This document shows, in pieces, positions 1 through 8,458 of a stretch of 64,000 nt of DNA (within the stretch, counting starts at the first letter, position 1; each line of letters opens with the position of its first letter). The notes beneath the pieces are model-generated. The model did not search any database. It was not told the origin of the DNA and saw nothing but the letters and a program-made list of their open reading frames with translations. The position numbers were made by a program, and so were the translations under genes. The stretch comes from Roseateles sp049532965. GTDB taxonomy: Bacteria > Pseudomonadota > Gammaproteobacteria > Burkholderiales > Burkholderiaceae_C. The stretch lies in NCBI RefSeq assembly GCF_049532965.1, contig NZ_CP186694.1:806001-870000 (forward strand), written 5' to 3'.

Positions 1-2
1 CG

Positions 3-299
3 ATCGCCTACACGTCGACCAAGCACGCAATCACCGGCCTGACCAAGACGCTGGCGCTGGACGGCCGCAAGCACGACATCGCCGCCGGCCAGATCGACAT
101 CGGCAACGCCGAGACCGACTTGACCGAGCGCTTCAAGCACGGCGTGCCGCAGGCCCATGGCGGCACGATGGCCGAGCCGGTGATGGATGTCGACCATGCC
201 GCCAGCGCCTTGCTGTACATGGCGGAATTGCCGCTGTCGGCCAACGTGCCTTTCCTGACCGTGATGGCCACCAAGATGCCCTACATTGGCCGAGGCTGA
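3..299 (+). CDS. Short-chain dehydrogenase/reductase, C-terminal part
   Basis: The open frame enters from the left edge and ends in TGA, so only the last 98 residues are present. The segment opens with YTSTK, which fits the YxxxK catalytic Tyr/Lys pair of classical SDR enzymes (NAD(P)-dependent oxidoreductases). It is followed by the usual pattern of a helix, a substrate-loop strand and a C-terminal tail. The Rossmann nucleotide-binding half lies outside the window, so cofactor and substrate cannot be told. It runs in the same direction as the small membrane-protein gene 43 nt downstream. Confidence 0.8.
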   Translation: MAYTSTKHAITGLTKTLALDGRKHDIAAGQIDIGNAETDLTERFKHGVPQAHGGTMAEPVMDVDHAASALLYMAELPLSANVPFLTVMATKMPYIGRG

Positions 300-342
300 T
301 CGCTGCGCGCACCGTCCCGGACGCGCCGCACTTGAAAGACTG

Positions 343-693
343 ATGAACGCTCTCTCCGCTCTCTTTTCGATCGCCGCCCGCCTTGTGCTGGCGGTGGCTT
401 CGGTCGTGCTCTTCCTGGCGGCGCTGGCCGCGGGGCTCGTGATCTTTGCGGTCGTGCTGCTGTGGAGCCTGGTCCGCGGCCGCAAGCCGACGCTCCATAC
501 GGCGGCCTTCCGCCGCGCGGCGCAATTCCGCTCTGGCCACTTCGGACCGGGCGGCTTCCGCGGTGGCGCGGGCGGTGCCGGCCGGACGCCCCCGGGCGAC
601 GTCATCGATGCCGAGATCCGCGAGGTCCCCGACGTGCCGCGCCCACCGGAGGCACCGGACGCGCCCCCGGTCACGCCGCGCCTGGAGCGCTGA
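343..693 (+). CDS. Small membrane protein of unknown function
   Basis: This 116-residue protein has a strongly hydrophobic N-terminal stretch (about residues 4-43). It can form one long or two short membrane segments and ends in a basic RGRK cluster, which suggests a cytoplasmic tail. The tail is Gly-rich, then acidic (GDVIDAEIREV), then Pro-rich. I chose ATG 343 rather than the earlier in-frame ATG at 286 because the earlier start would overlap the upstream dehydrogenase and would put charged residues before the membrane segment. I do not recognise the family. It is convergent with rsgA, whose stop codon lies 20 nt away. Confidence 0.6.
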   Translation: MNALSALFSIAARLVLAVASVVLFLAALAAGLVIFAVVLLWSLVRGRKPTLHTAAFRRAAQFRSGHFGPGGFRGGAGGAGRTPPGDVIDAEIREVPDVPRPPEAPDAPPVTPRLER

Positions 694-713
694 GCCGGGC
701 TCGGGCGCCCCCT

Positions 714-1643
714 TCAGTACTTCGGCGGCGCGCTCAGCTCGTCCCAGAGTTCGTCGTAGATCCGATAGCGCGACGGACTGATCGTCCCGGCCTCGACTGC
801 CGCGAGGACCGCGCAGCCCGGCTCATGCCGGTGGCTGCAGTTGTGAAAGCGGCATTCGCCCAAGTAAGGCTTGAAATCGGGCATGTAGCCCGCCAGGTCC
901 GGCGCCGCGATCTGGCGCAGCCCGAATTCCTGGAAACCCGGCGAGTCGATCAGCGCGTCCTCGCGCGCCTCGTCCATCCAGTACCACTGCGTCGTGGTCG
1001 TCGTGTGACGGCCTGAATTCAGCGCCTGCGAGATCTCGCCCACCTGCGCCTGGGCGTCCGGTACCAGCAGGTTGATCAGCGTGCTCTTGCCGGTGCCGCT
1101 CGGGCCCAGCACCAGCGTGGCGTGGCCGTGCAGCAGCGGGCGCAGCGTCTCGCGCGCTTCGTCCGGACGGCCCTTCAGGCTCAGCTCCAGCACCCGTTGT
1201 CCCATCGCCGTGTACGGCGCCAGCCGCGTGCGCGCCGCATCGGCGCCGGGCAGGTCGGTCTTGTTCAGCACGATGTCGGCGGTGATGCCGGCGCTCTGTG
1301 CGGCGATCAGTGCGCGCGTGAGCTGCGATTCGGAGAACTGCGGCTCCACCGCGACCAGCACCAGCAACCGGTCCAGGTTGGCCGCGAAGCTCTTGGTCTT
1401 CCACTCGTCCTGGCGGAACAGCAGGTTGCGCCGCGGCTCGATCTTCTCGATGACGCCCTCGTGCTCGCTGCTGCGCTGCCAGCGTACCCGGTCGCCGACG
1501 ACGCAGTCGCTCTTCTTGCCGCGCGTCAGGCAGTGCACGCGCTGGCCATCCGGGTCCTCGACGACGTAATGCCGTCCGTGCCCGCGCACCACCAGGCCGG
1601 TCCGCACGTCGGCGCTGGTCCTGGAGCCGGTCCGGCCGCTCAT
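714..1643 (-). CDS. rsgA: Ribosome small-subunit-dependent GTPase A (RsgA)
   Basis: RsgA is a late 30S-subunit assembly factor, a GTPase that checks the decoding centre. The 309-residue protein has the family hallmark of a circularly permuted G domain: G4 NKTD (127-130) comes before G1 GPSGTGKST (180-188) and G3 DSPG (233-236). An OB-fold precedes it (about 12-95). A C-terminal zinc knuckle is formed by C264, C269, H271 and C277. The start ATG overlaps the stop of the upstream Ste24-like protease by 4 nt, so the two are probably translationally coupled. Length and motifs are normal for the family. Confidence 0.97.
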   Translation of the reverse strand: MSGRTGSRTSADVRTGLVVRGHGRHYVVEDPDGQRVHCLTRGKKSDCVVGDRVRWQRSSEHEGVIEKIEPRRNLLFRQDEWKTKSFAANLDRLLVLVAVEPQFSESQLTRALIAAQSAGITADIVLNKTDLPGADAARTRLAPYTAMGQRVLELSLKGRPDEARETLRPLLHGHATLVLGPSGTGKSTLINLLVPDAQAQVGEISQALNSGRHTTTTTQWYWMDEAREDALIDSPGFQEFGLRQIAAPDLAGYMPDFKPYLGECRFHNCSHRHEPGCAVLAAVEAGTISPSRYRIYDELWDELSAPPKY

Positions 1644-2989
1644 GCCTGCATCCCCGCGCGGGCGGTCGGCATCGACAACGCCGCGATCGCCGCCAGCCTC
1701 TCGCTGGCGGGCGGATGCGAGTAATAGAAGCGCGCGAACACCGGGTCCGGCGTCAGCGTGCCGGCGTTGTCCTCATGCAGCTTCAACAGCGCGTTGGACA
1801 GGTCGGCGCCGCTGGCCTGGGCACATGCGTAGGCGTCCGCCTCGAACTCGTGCTTGCGCGACCAGAAGGACATCAGCGGCGTCAGGAAGAAGGTGAAGGG
1901 CGGCAGCGCCAGCATCAGCAGCAGCAAGGCCAGCGCGTCGTTGGGCGCGTCCAGGCTGGGCCGCACGCCCAGGCCGAGGTAGAAGGCCGTCTGCGCGCTG
2001 AGCCAGCCCAGCAGCGCGAAGCCCGCCAGGCTCAGCGCGAACATCAGGACCAGGCGCTTGAGCACGTGGCGCCGCTTGAAGTGGCCGAGCTCGTGCGCAA
2101 GCACCGCCTCGACCTCGGGCGGATCCAGGCGCTCGAGCAAGGTATCGAAGAACACCACTCGCTTGGCCGCGCCCAGGCCGGTGAAGTAGGCGTTGCCATG
2201 CGCGGAGCGGCGGCTGCCGTCCATCACGAACAGGCCCTTGGCCGCGAAGCCGCAGCGCTGCATCAGCCGCTGGACCCGGTCGCGAAGCGCCGCGTCCTCC
2301 AGCGGCTGGAACTTGTTGAACAGCGGTGCGATCACGGTGGGGTAGAGCACCAGCATCAGCAGGTTGAAGCCCATCCACGCGCCCCAGGCCCAGAGCCACC
2401 AGAGGCTGCCGGCCCGCGCCATCAGCCACAGGATCAGCGCGGCGATCGGCAGGCCGAGCAGGGCGCCCACCGCCAGGCCCTTGAGCCCGTCGACGACGAA
2501 GAGCTTCAGCGTCGTGCGATTGAAGCCGAAACGTTCCTCGAGCCGGAAGGTGTTGTACAGCGACCAGGGCAGGTCCAGCACGCCGCCGATCAGTGCGAAG
2601 GCGGTCAGCAGGCCGAGCTGGTAGCCCATGTCGCCCAGCTCGGGGCGCCACGCCAGCGCCCATTGGTTCAGCAGGTCGAGCCCGCCCAGCAGCGTCCAGC
2701 CGATCAGCAGCGCGGTGTCCCACGCGAGGTGCAAGGTGCCGAAGCGGCCGCGGGCGATCGTGTAGTCGGCGGCCTTCTGGTGCGCCGGCAAGGACACCGT
2801 GCCGGCGAAGGGGCCGGGCACCGCGCCGCGATGGCGCGCGACGTGGCGCATCTGGCGCGACGACAGCCACAGCTTGAGCAGGAAGGACAGCAGGACCGCG
2901 GCGACGAAGGCGGCGGTCAGCATCAGCGGTGAAAGGCCCGTCGCCAGCGGCGCCGGAGTGGCGGCCAATGCCGCGGGTGGGATCTGCAT
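1640..2989 (-). CDS. M48 family membrane metalloprotease (Ste24/CAAX protease 1-like)
   Basis: This 449-residue integral membrane zinc protease has multiple hydrophobic segments. It carries the HELGH zinc-binding and catalytic motif and a downstream HEFEADAYA segment that supplies the third ligand, as in Ste24/HtpX-type M48 peptidases. Bacterial members probably act in membrane protein quality control; the substrate is unknown. The open frame continues far upstream without a stop, antisense to orn and pabB. ATG 2989 was chosen because it gives the normal family length and a hydrophobic N-terminus. No strong ribosome-binding site is visible. It overlaps rsgA by 4 nt and diverges from orn. Confidence 0.9.
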   Translation of the reverse strand: MQIPPAALAATPAPLATGLSPLMLTAAFVAAVLLSFLLKLWLSSRQMRHVARHRGAVPGPFAGTVSLPAHQKAADYTIARGRFGTLHLAWDTALLIGWTLLGGLDLLNQWALAWRPELGDMGYQLGLLTAFALIGGVLDLPWSLYNTFRLEERFGFNRTTLKLFVVDGLKGLAVGALLGLPIAALILWLMARAGSLWWLWAWGAWMGFNLLMLVLYPTVIAPLFNKFQPLEDAALRDRVQRLMQRCGFAAKGLFVMDGSRRSAHGNAYFTGLGAAKRVVFFDTLLERLDPPEVEAVLAHELGHFKRRHVLKRLVLMFALSLAGFALLGWLSAQTAFYLGLGVRPSLDAPNDALALLLLMLALPPFTFFLTPLMSFWSRKHEFEADAYACAQASGADLSNALLKLHEDNAGTLTPDPVFARFYYSHPPASERLAAIAALSMPTARAGMQA

Positions 2990-3118
2990 GGGGCGCAAGT
3001 GTAGAGGGGCGGGTGCCGGGACAGCGGAGAGCGGACCGTTGCGGAAGCGAAAGAGGTTTTCCAGCCGGACCGCCACGCGGCTCGGCGACAATCGCGCCCA
3101 ACCTGAAGGACAAGTTCG

Positions 3119-3709
3119 ATGACCACCGAGACCACCGCCGTGGCGGGCGCCAATCCCGTGCTCCCGCTGAATGACCAGAACCTCATCTGGATCGACCTGG
3201 AGATGACCGGCCTGTTCCCCGACAAGGACCGCATCATCGAGATCGCCGTCGTCGTGACCGACGCGCAGTTGACGGTGCGCGTCGAGGGTCCGGTCTTCGC
3301 CATCCATCAGTCCGACGCGACGCTCGACGGCATGGACGCCTGGAACAAGGGCACGCACGGCAAGAGCGGCCTGATCGACCGCGTCAAGGCCTCCACCATC
3401 GCCGAGGCCGACGCGGAGCAGCAGGTCATCGACTTCCTCAAGGCCTACGTGCCGGCCGGCAAGTCGCCGATGTGCGGCAACTCGATCTGCCAGGACCGCC
3501 GCTTCCTGGCCAATTACATGCCCAAGCTGGAAGACTTCTTCCACTATCGCAACCTCGACGTGTCCACGCTCAAGGAGCTGGCGCGCCGCTGGAAGCCCGC
3601 CGCGATGGAGGGTTTCAAGAAGGCCCAGAAGCACACCGCGATGGCCGACATCCACGAGTCCATCGACGAGCTGATCCATTACCGCGAGCAGTTCCTGAAG
3701 CTGGACTGA
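3119..3709 (+). CDS. orn: Oligoribonuclease
   Basis: Orn is a 3'-to-5' exoribonuclease of the DEDDh family that degrades 2-5 nt RNA remnants and pGpG. The 196-residue protein opens the fold with WIDLEMTG (first two acidic residues) and also has the CGNSICQDRRF block and the C-terminal HTAMADI segment (catalytic His and Asp). A 20-residue N-terminal extension precedes the domain. A GAAGGA ribosome-binding site sits 8 nt before the ATG. The gene is monocistronic-looking and 21 nt ahead of the pabB-pabC fusion. Confidence 0.97.
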   Translation: MTTETTAVAGANPVLPLNDQNLIWIDLEMTGLFPDKDRIIEIAVVVTDAQLTVRVEGPVFAIHQSDATLDGMDAWNKGTHGKSGLIDRVKASTIAEADAEQQVIDFLKAYVPAGKSPMCGNSICQDRRFLANYMPKLEDFFHYRNLDVSTLKELARRWKPAAMEGFKKAQKHTAMADIHESIDELIHYREQFLKLD

Positions 3710-3730
3710 GCGCTCGCGGCCGATCTCCAG

Positions 3731-5701
3731 ATGGACACCCCGCGCCGCCCTCAGGACCTGTGGGCGGCTTTCGATTTCCCGCGTCATCCGCTGGCGCGCG
3801 AGGACGGCGAACGCGTGCGCGGCGCCTACTTCGCGCCGCCCGCGGAGCGTCTGGTCGCCCACGATGCCGACCGGCTGCGCGCCGTGCTGCGCCTGGCGCA
3901 GACGGCCGCGCGGGCCGGCGCCTGGGTGCTGGGCGGCTTGCGCTACGAAGCGGCGGGCGCGCTGGACCCGGTGCTGCGCACGCGCGGCGCGGGCGGGACA
4001 CCGCTGGCCGAGTTCCACGTCTGGCACGAGGCGCCCGCCCCGTGGCCGGAGGAGCTTGCCGCCGAGGGCGCGCGACAGGTCCATCCGATCACGGCCTGGC
4101 GGGACTGCCAGGACGATGCGCGCGAGCAGGCGCAGGTGGAGCGCATCCGCGACTACATCCGGGACGGCGACTGCTACCAGGTCAACCTGACCACGCGTCT
4201 GGAGGCCCAGGCGCTCGACGGCTTCGACGAGGTGGCCCATTTCTTCGCGCTGCATGCGGCACAGCCCGGCGGCTTCGCGCTGCTGATGCGCACGTCGGAC
4301 GGCTCGGTCGCGAGCGTGTCGCCGGAGCTGTTCTTCGACTGGCGCCCGCTGCCCGAGCCACCGCAGGCCAGCCACACCTGGCTGCTGTCGGCCCAGCCGA
4401 TGAAGGGCACCGCGCCGCGCGGCCGCGATCGCGCCGGGGATGAGGCCGCCCAGGCCTACCTGCGTACCAGCGCGAAGGAGCGGGCGGAGAACCTCATGAT
4501 CGTCGACCTGCTGCGCAACGACCTCTCGCGCGTGGCGGTGCCCGGCTCGGTGCGCGTGCCGCGGCTGTTCGAGCTGCACGCGCTGCCGACGGTCTGGCAG
4601 ATGACGTCGACGGTGAGCGCGGTGACGCGAGCGGGACTGGCGCTGGACGAGGTGATGACGGCGCTCTTTCCGTGCGGCTCGGTGACGGGCGCGCCGAAGA
4701 AGCGCGCGATGGAGGTCATCGACGAGCTCGAGCCGGAGCCGCGCGGCTGGTACTGCGGCGCGCTCGGGCTGATACAGCCTGGCGGAGCGGTGACCTTCAA
4801 CGTCCCGATCCGTACCGTGGCGCGGGCCGGCAGCGCGTTGCGCTGCGGCGTGGGTAGCGGCATCACGCTGGATTCCCAGCCACGCGACGAAATCGACGAG
4901 TGGCGGGCGAAGGCGCGTTTCCTGGCGCGCGCCCGGGCACCGGTCGAGGCGCTGGAGACGATGCGCCTCGACGATGGCGAGTTCGCGCGTGCCGCGCGGC
5001 ACCTGGCACGGATGCAGCGCACCGCGCGGCATTTCGGGCTGGCGGCGTCGGCCGAGGCGCTCAAGCTGCGGCTCGCCGACATCGCGCGCCGCCATCCGCG
5101 TGGCGCATGGCGCGTGAGGCTGACGCTGGCGCGCGACGGGACGGTGGGCGAGACGATCCAGGCGCTGTCGCCGGCAGGCGTGGGCGGGACTGTGGACGGG
5201 ACTGCGGTCCGGATCGTTGGCGGGCCGGGCGAGGGGGCCGGCGCTGAAGCGCCGCTCGTCGTCGCGTTGGCGGCCGCTCCGATCGACACGCGTGGCCCCT
5301 TCGCGGAATTCATTCAGCACAAGACGACGCGCCGCGAGGTCTATGAGGCCTTCCTGCAAGGCAAGCCGGTGGACTGCTTCGATGTGCTGCTCTTCAACCG
5401 GGACGGCGAGCTCACCGAGGGCTGCCTGACCAACCTCGCGCTGCAACGGGCGCCGGACGGCCCGTGGCTGACTCCGCGCGCCGAGGCGGGCCTGCTGCCC
5501 GGCACGCTGCGCGAGGAACTGCTGGAACAGGGCCGGCTGCGCGAGGCGCGACTGACCCTGGACGATCTGCGGCGGGCGCACGCGCTCGCCGTCTTCAACA
5601 GTGTGCGGGGCTGGCGCGAGGCGCGGCTGCGGCACGAGGACCTTCATGACGACGACTTCCCAACGGCGCCGCCCTGCGGCGCGCAAGACCAGAGCGGATG
5701 A
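3731..5701 (+). CDS. pabB: Aminodeoxychorismate synthase component I fused to 4-amino-4-deoxychorismate lyase (PabB-PabC)
   Basis: This 656-residue fusion covers two steps of p-aminobenzoate synthesis for folate. The N-terminal chorismate-binding domain (about 1-395) shows MKGTAPR and the signature PCGSVTGAPK (about 314-323). The C-terminal fold-type IV PLP domain (about 405-645) has HKTTRR (about 529-534), whose Lys is the expected PLP-binding residue, and the LTEGCLTN segment. Such fusions are known in proteobacteria. PabA, the glutaminase, is not nearby. The last 56 nt overlap, in another frame, the start of the next gene, suggesting co-expression. Confidence 0.93.
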   Translation: MDTPRRPQDLWAAFDFPRHPLAREDGERVRGAYFAPPAERLVAHDADRLRAVLRLAQTAARAGAWVLGGLRYEAAGALDPVLRTRGAGGTPLAEFHVWHEAPAPWPEELAAEGARQVHPITAWRDCQDDAREQAQVERIRDYIRDGDCYQVNLTTRLEAQALDGFDEVAHFFALHAAQPGGFALLMRTSDGSVASVSPELFFDWRPLPEPPQASHTWLLSAQPMKGTAPRGRDRAGDEAAQAYLRTSAKERAENLMIVDLLRNDLSRVAVPGSVRVPRLFELHALPTVWQMTSTVSAVTRAGLALDEVMTALFPCGSVTGAPKKRAMEVIDELEPEPRGWYCGALGLIQPGGAVTFNVPIRTVARAGSALRCGVGSGITLDSQPRDEIDEWRAKARFLARARAPVEALETMRLDDGEFARAARHLARMQRTARHFGLAASAEALKLRLADIARRHPRGAWRVRLTLARDGTVGETIQALSPAGVGGTVDGTAVRIVGGPGEGAGAEAPLVVALAAAPIDTRGPFAEFIQHKTTRREVYEAFLQGKPVDCFDVLLFNRDGELTEGCLTNLALQRAPDGPWLTPRAEAGLLPGTLREELLEQGRLREARLTLDDLRRAHALAVFNSVRGWREARLRHEDLHDDDFPTAPPCGAQDQSG

Positions 5702-7964
5702 GACGGCCGGCGCGCCGGACGCCATCGACCGGGTGACCGTGCCCGAGGCGCCGGTCGCAGCGGGCACGATGGCGGACGCCGCACCCGCCGACGCCGCGCT
5801 CGAAACCGCGACCGAAGCCCACCCCGACGCGGCCCGGCCAGCGCGCAAGCGGCCCAGCCGCGCCAAGGCGGCGCCGGCCCCGGCGATGTCCACCGACACG
5901 GCGTCCGTGGAGGCGTCGATCGTGGAGATCCCCGTGTTGGCCGAGCTGGCTGTGGCGGCCGAGGCGGCCGAGCCCGTCCCGCCCGCGGCGAAGAAGCGAC
6001 CCGCGCGCAAGCGCGCTCCCGTGCCCGAGGCAGCGACGGAGACCGCGGACCAGGCGTCGTTGGAGCCGCCAGTCGATGCGGTGAACCCTCCGCGCAAGGG
6101 CCGCCGCAAGCCTGGGGCCGAGCCCGTCGTTGAGTTGGCCGCCGAGACGGCGCCCGCAGAGCCACCGCGCTTCACGCTCGGCCCCCGTGAGGACGACGGT
6201 GTGTTCGGCGATTACGAGCTCCGCGATGGCGAGACGGGCGGCACCTTCCGGTTGCGCCTGCTGGGCCGCCACACCTGGCGTTGCGATTGCGCCGGCTACC
6301 GCGAGCTGGGGCAGTGCGAGCATGGCGAGCAGTTGCTGTCGCTCTTCGACGAAGGTCAGCAGGCGGCGCTCGACGCCGGCTGGCCGGCGCGCGAGGCTGA
6401 GGTCTGGCTGGTGCCGGGGCTGGAGCGCTGTCTGCAATGGGTGTGCGGCCGCGAGGTGCCGGCGCCGTTGCGTGAGCAGCATGGACTCGATGCCCAGCAG
6501 CGCCGAGCGGCCGAGGGCAGTCACGGCTGGCTGCAGCAGCTGTTGAGCGACGCGCGGGCGCTCGGCGTGGTTTTGCGCGTCGACGCGCCGGTGTGGCCGC
6601 AACTGGCCTGTGGCCGGGACGCGCAGGCGCGCGTGCAGCGATTGGAGCGGCTGATGTCTGATGGTGCGGCGATGCGTGCGCTGTTGCGGGACGAGCTGCC
6701 GGTTCACGCCTGGGAGGCGGCGCTGTTTGCCGTCTGCGCCGGCCGCGCACTGGTGGCGGACGACCTGGGACTGGGCCAGCGTGGCGCCGCGATCGCGGCG
6801 ATCCGGCTCTGGGCCGACCTCTTCGGCGTGAGGCCCGCCGTGGTGATCGCGCCCGACGCGACGCACGCCGCATGGCAACGTGACCTGCGCCGCTGGCTCG
6901 GCGATGACGCGAAATCGGTGACCGTCGCCGCGGTGCTGCCTGCCAAGCCGCAGCCGGCGCTGCTGCTGGTCGACGGCATCGACGCCGTCGACGACGAGCG
7001 GCTGGCCGCGCTGCGTGCTTCGCCGGCCTCCCGGCTGCTGCTGATCGCGCACCGCGAGCCGCTCGGCGATGCGAGGCTGGACCGCTGGATCGACTGGCTC
7101 GACGACATGCGCCGCGGCCCGCTCGCGGCGCTTCGTGCGCTGCCGGCGGAGGCCGGCAAGAAGCAGCGCCGCGACGCGCTGGCGTCGCTCGTGCTGTCGC
7201 GCCGCAAGCGCGAACTGGACGAGCAACTGCCGGCCGCCTTGCTCTCGCCGATGTGGCTGGGCGGAGCGGGGTCGAATGGCGCCGCGTTGCCGTCCGCGCC
7301 GCTGAAGCAACTGCGCCAGTTGCTTGAGCGCTGGACCGCGCTGCACTTCCTCTCGAGCGCCGAGCAGCAGCAAGTGCTGGAGGCGCTGGCCCTGCTGCCG
7401 CCAGCCTCTCGCCAGGCCTTGGCCGCGAAGGCCGAGGCGGTGCTCGGCTTGCGCCGCGAGTGGATCCAGGGCGAGGTGCCGGCCGCGGCGCGGCTCGTGG
7501 TTTGCGCGCGCTCGGAGACGCTGCTGGACAGCCTCTCGATGTCGCCCCAGCTGCGGCGCCTGCCTCCGCAGCGCCTGAGGGCGGGGGATGCGCCAGAGGC
7601 CCGCGAGGCAGCGTTGTCGGCCTGGCGCGCGACCGAGGCCGGCGTGCTCCTGGCCAGCGACGACGCGCTGGCCGCGCTGCCGGCCGGCGCGCTGGCCGAT
7701 GACCGCATCGCGGTGGTCCATGCCGACCTGCCGTGGCAGTCCACCATGCTGGACTGGCGGATCGAGGCGCTTTGCGGGGACGCCGCATGTGGCGTGCCGG
7801 CGGCGCTGCTGCTGATCGAGGACTCGCTCGACGCGGCGCTGCTGCGCGCGCAGCGTGAAGGCGTGGTGTTCCCGGCGTGGCTGGATGCCTCGCCGGCATG
7901 GCTGGACGGCGACCAGCTCGACGCCTTGATGGCCGTGTTGCCCAAGCTGCTGGAAGGCCTCTGA
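5646..7964 (+). CDS. SWIM zinc-finger / degenerate SNF2-like protein
   Basis: This is a 772-residue protein. Residues 1-170 are Ala/Lys/Arg/Pro-rich with KKRPARKRA-type basic clusters. A SWIM-type zinc finger (CxCx9CxH) lies at about 212-227. From about 360 the sequence follows the SNF2 layout (ADDLGLGQR, LLLVDGIDA, LVLSRRKRELDEQLP, and VVHADLPWQ near the C-terminus), but the Walker A Lys-Thr is replaced by Gln-Arg and the DEAH Glu by Gly. It is therefore probably unable to hydrolyse ATP. The start is ATG 5646 with GAGGA 5 nt upstream, inside the 3' end of pabB. The function is unknown; a DNA- or RNA-binding scaffold is a guess. Confidence 0.75.
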   Translation: MTTTSQRRRPAARKTRADETAGAPDAIDRVTVPEAPVAAGTMADAAPADAALETATEAHPDAARPARKRPSRAKAAPAPAMSTDTASVEASIVEIPVLAELAVAAEAAEPVPPAAKKRPARKRAPVPEAATETADQASLEPPVDAVNPPRKGRRKPGAEPVVELAAETAPAEPPRFTLGPREDDGVFGDYELRDGETGGTFRLRLLGRHTWRCDCAGYRELGQCEHGEQLLSLFDEGQQAALDAGWPAREAEVWLVPGLERCLQWVCGREVPAPLREQHGLDAQQRRAAEGSHGWLQQLLSDARALGVVLRVDAPVWPQLACGRDAQARVQRLERLMSDGAAMRALLRDELPVHAWEAALFAVCAGRALVADDLGLGQRGAAIAAIRLWADLFGVRPAVVIAPDATHAAWQRDLRRWLGDDAKSVTVAAVLPAKPQPALLLVDGIDAVDDERLAALRASPASRLLLIAHREPLGDARLDRWIDWLDDMRRGPLAALRALPAEAGKKQRRDALASLVLSRRKRELDEQLPAALLSPMWLGGAGSNGAALPSAPLKQLRQLLERWTALHFLSSAEQQQVLEALALLPPASRQALAAKAEAVLGLRREWIQGEVPAAARLVVCARSETLLDSLSMSPQLRRLPPQRLRAGDAPEAREAALSAWRATEAGVLLASDDALAALPAGALADDRIAVVHADLPWQSTMLDWRIEALCGDAACGVPAALLLIEDSLDAALLRAQREGVVFPAWLDASPAWLDGDQLDALMAVLPKLLEGL

Positions 7965-8458
7965 TCCCGCGCCCGAAGCCCCCGCTCGAACGCGGGGCAA
8001 TCCAGCGCTAGGTGAAAACCCGAAACGCCGCTATACTCGCGGGCTTCACCGCTTCGTGCGGTGCTTCGTACGTCTCCTCTGACCTCTTGCAGTCCGCTGC
8101 GCCGGAACTCCGAAACGCGGGTTCCACGCAGGCTCCGGATCTCCTCCGGAGCGGCTTCCGACACACGGAAAGCGCGCATTGCATGCCCTCGGGTTCGGTC
8201 GGCGGCGATGCCGTCGCTTGACTGTTCCCCGGCGCCTCACCAGGCCTTTCGTGCCGATCTTCATGCCGACTTCTGGCCGTTTCACCGGCCAGGCCGCGCA
8301 TGTGTCTCTGCTTCCTGGTGATCGACGCGAGCTTTCTCCCAGCGACATCACGGTCCTGCCGCGATCCCTTTCGATTTCGCGCGGCAGGCAGGCGCTCCGG
8401 CGCGGACGCCCGTTTCGACGGCGTGCGCCCCGCTGCGCTTCTTTGGATTGCAAGACAA
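7965..8458 (+). promoter_or_regulatory. Long leader region upstream of the DEAD-box helicase gene
   Basis: This is 494 nt with no convincing gene. It starts with a 6-bp GC hairpin (7980-7997) just after the SNF2-like gene, without a T-run. A good -10-like TATACT lies at 8032-8037, but I see no matching -35. A hairpin (caccgc/gcggtg, 8047-8063) follows directly, and another (ctggcc/ggccag) spans 8273-8292. If TATACT is the promoter, the helicase mRNA has a leader of about 415 nt. Long leaders are known for cold-inducible helicase and Csp mRNAs of enterobacteria; the parallel here is inference. Confidence 0.45.

Noticed and set aside
2990..6175. Very long open frame on the minus strand continuing upstream of the Ste24-like protease
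   Set aside because: It is antisense to orn and pabB-pabC, has low-complexity Arg/Ala-rich translation and no family features. It is a by-product of high GC content.
5595..8000. 801-codon minus-strand frame antisense to the SNF2-like gene
   Set aside because: Composition is Gln/Arg/Gly-rich without recognisable segments; the plus-strand gene has SWIM and SNF2 patterns.
8012..8221. 69-codon plus-strand frame in the helicase leader
   Set aside because: It starts at a GTG without a ribosome-binding site and overlaps the likely -10 box; no similarity pattern seen.
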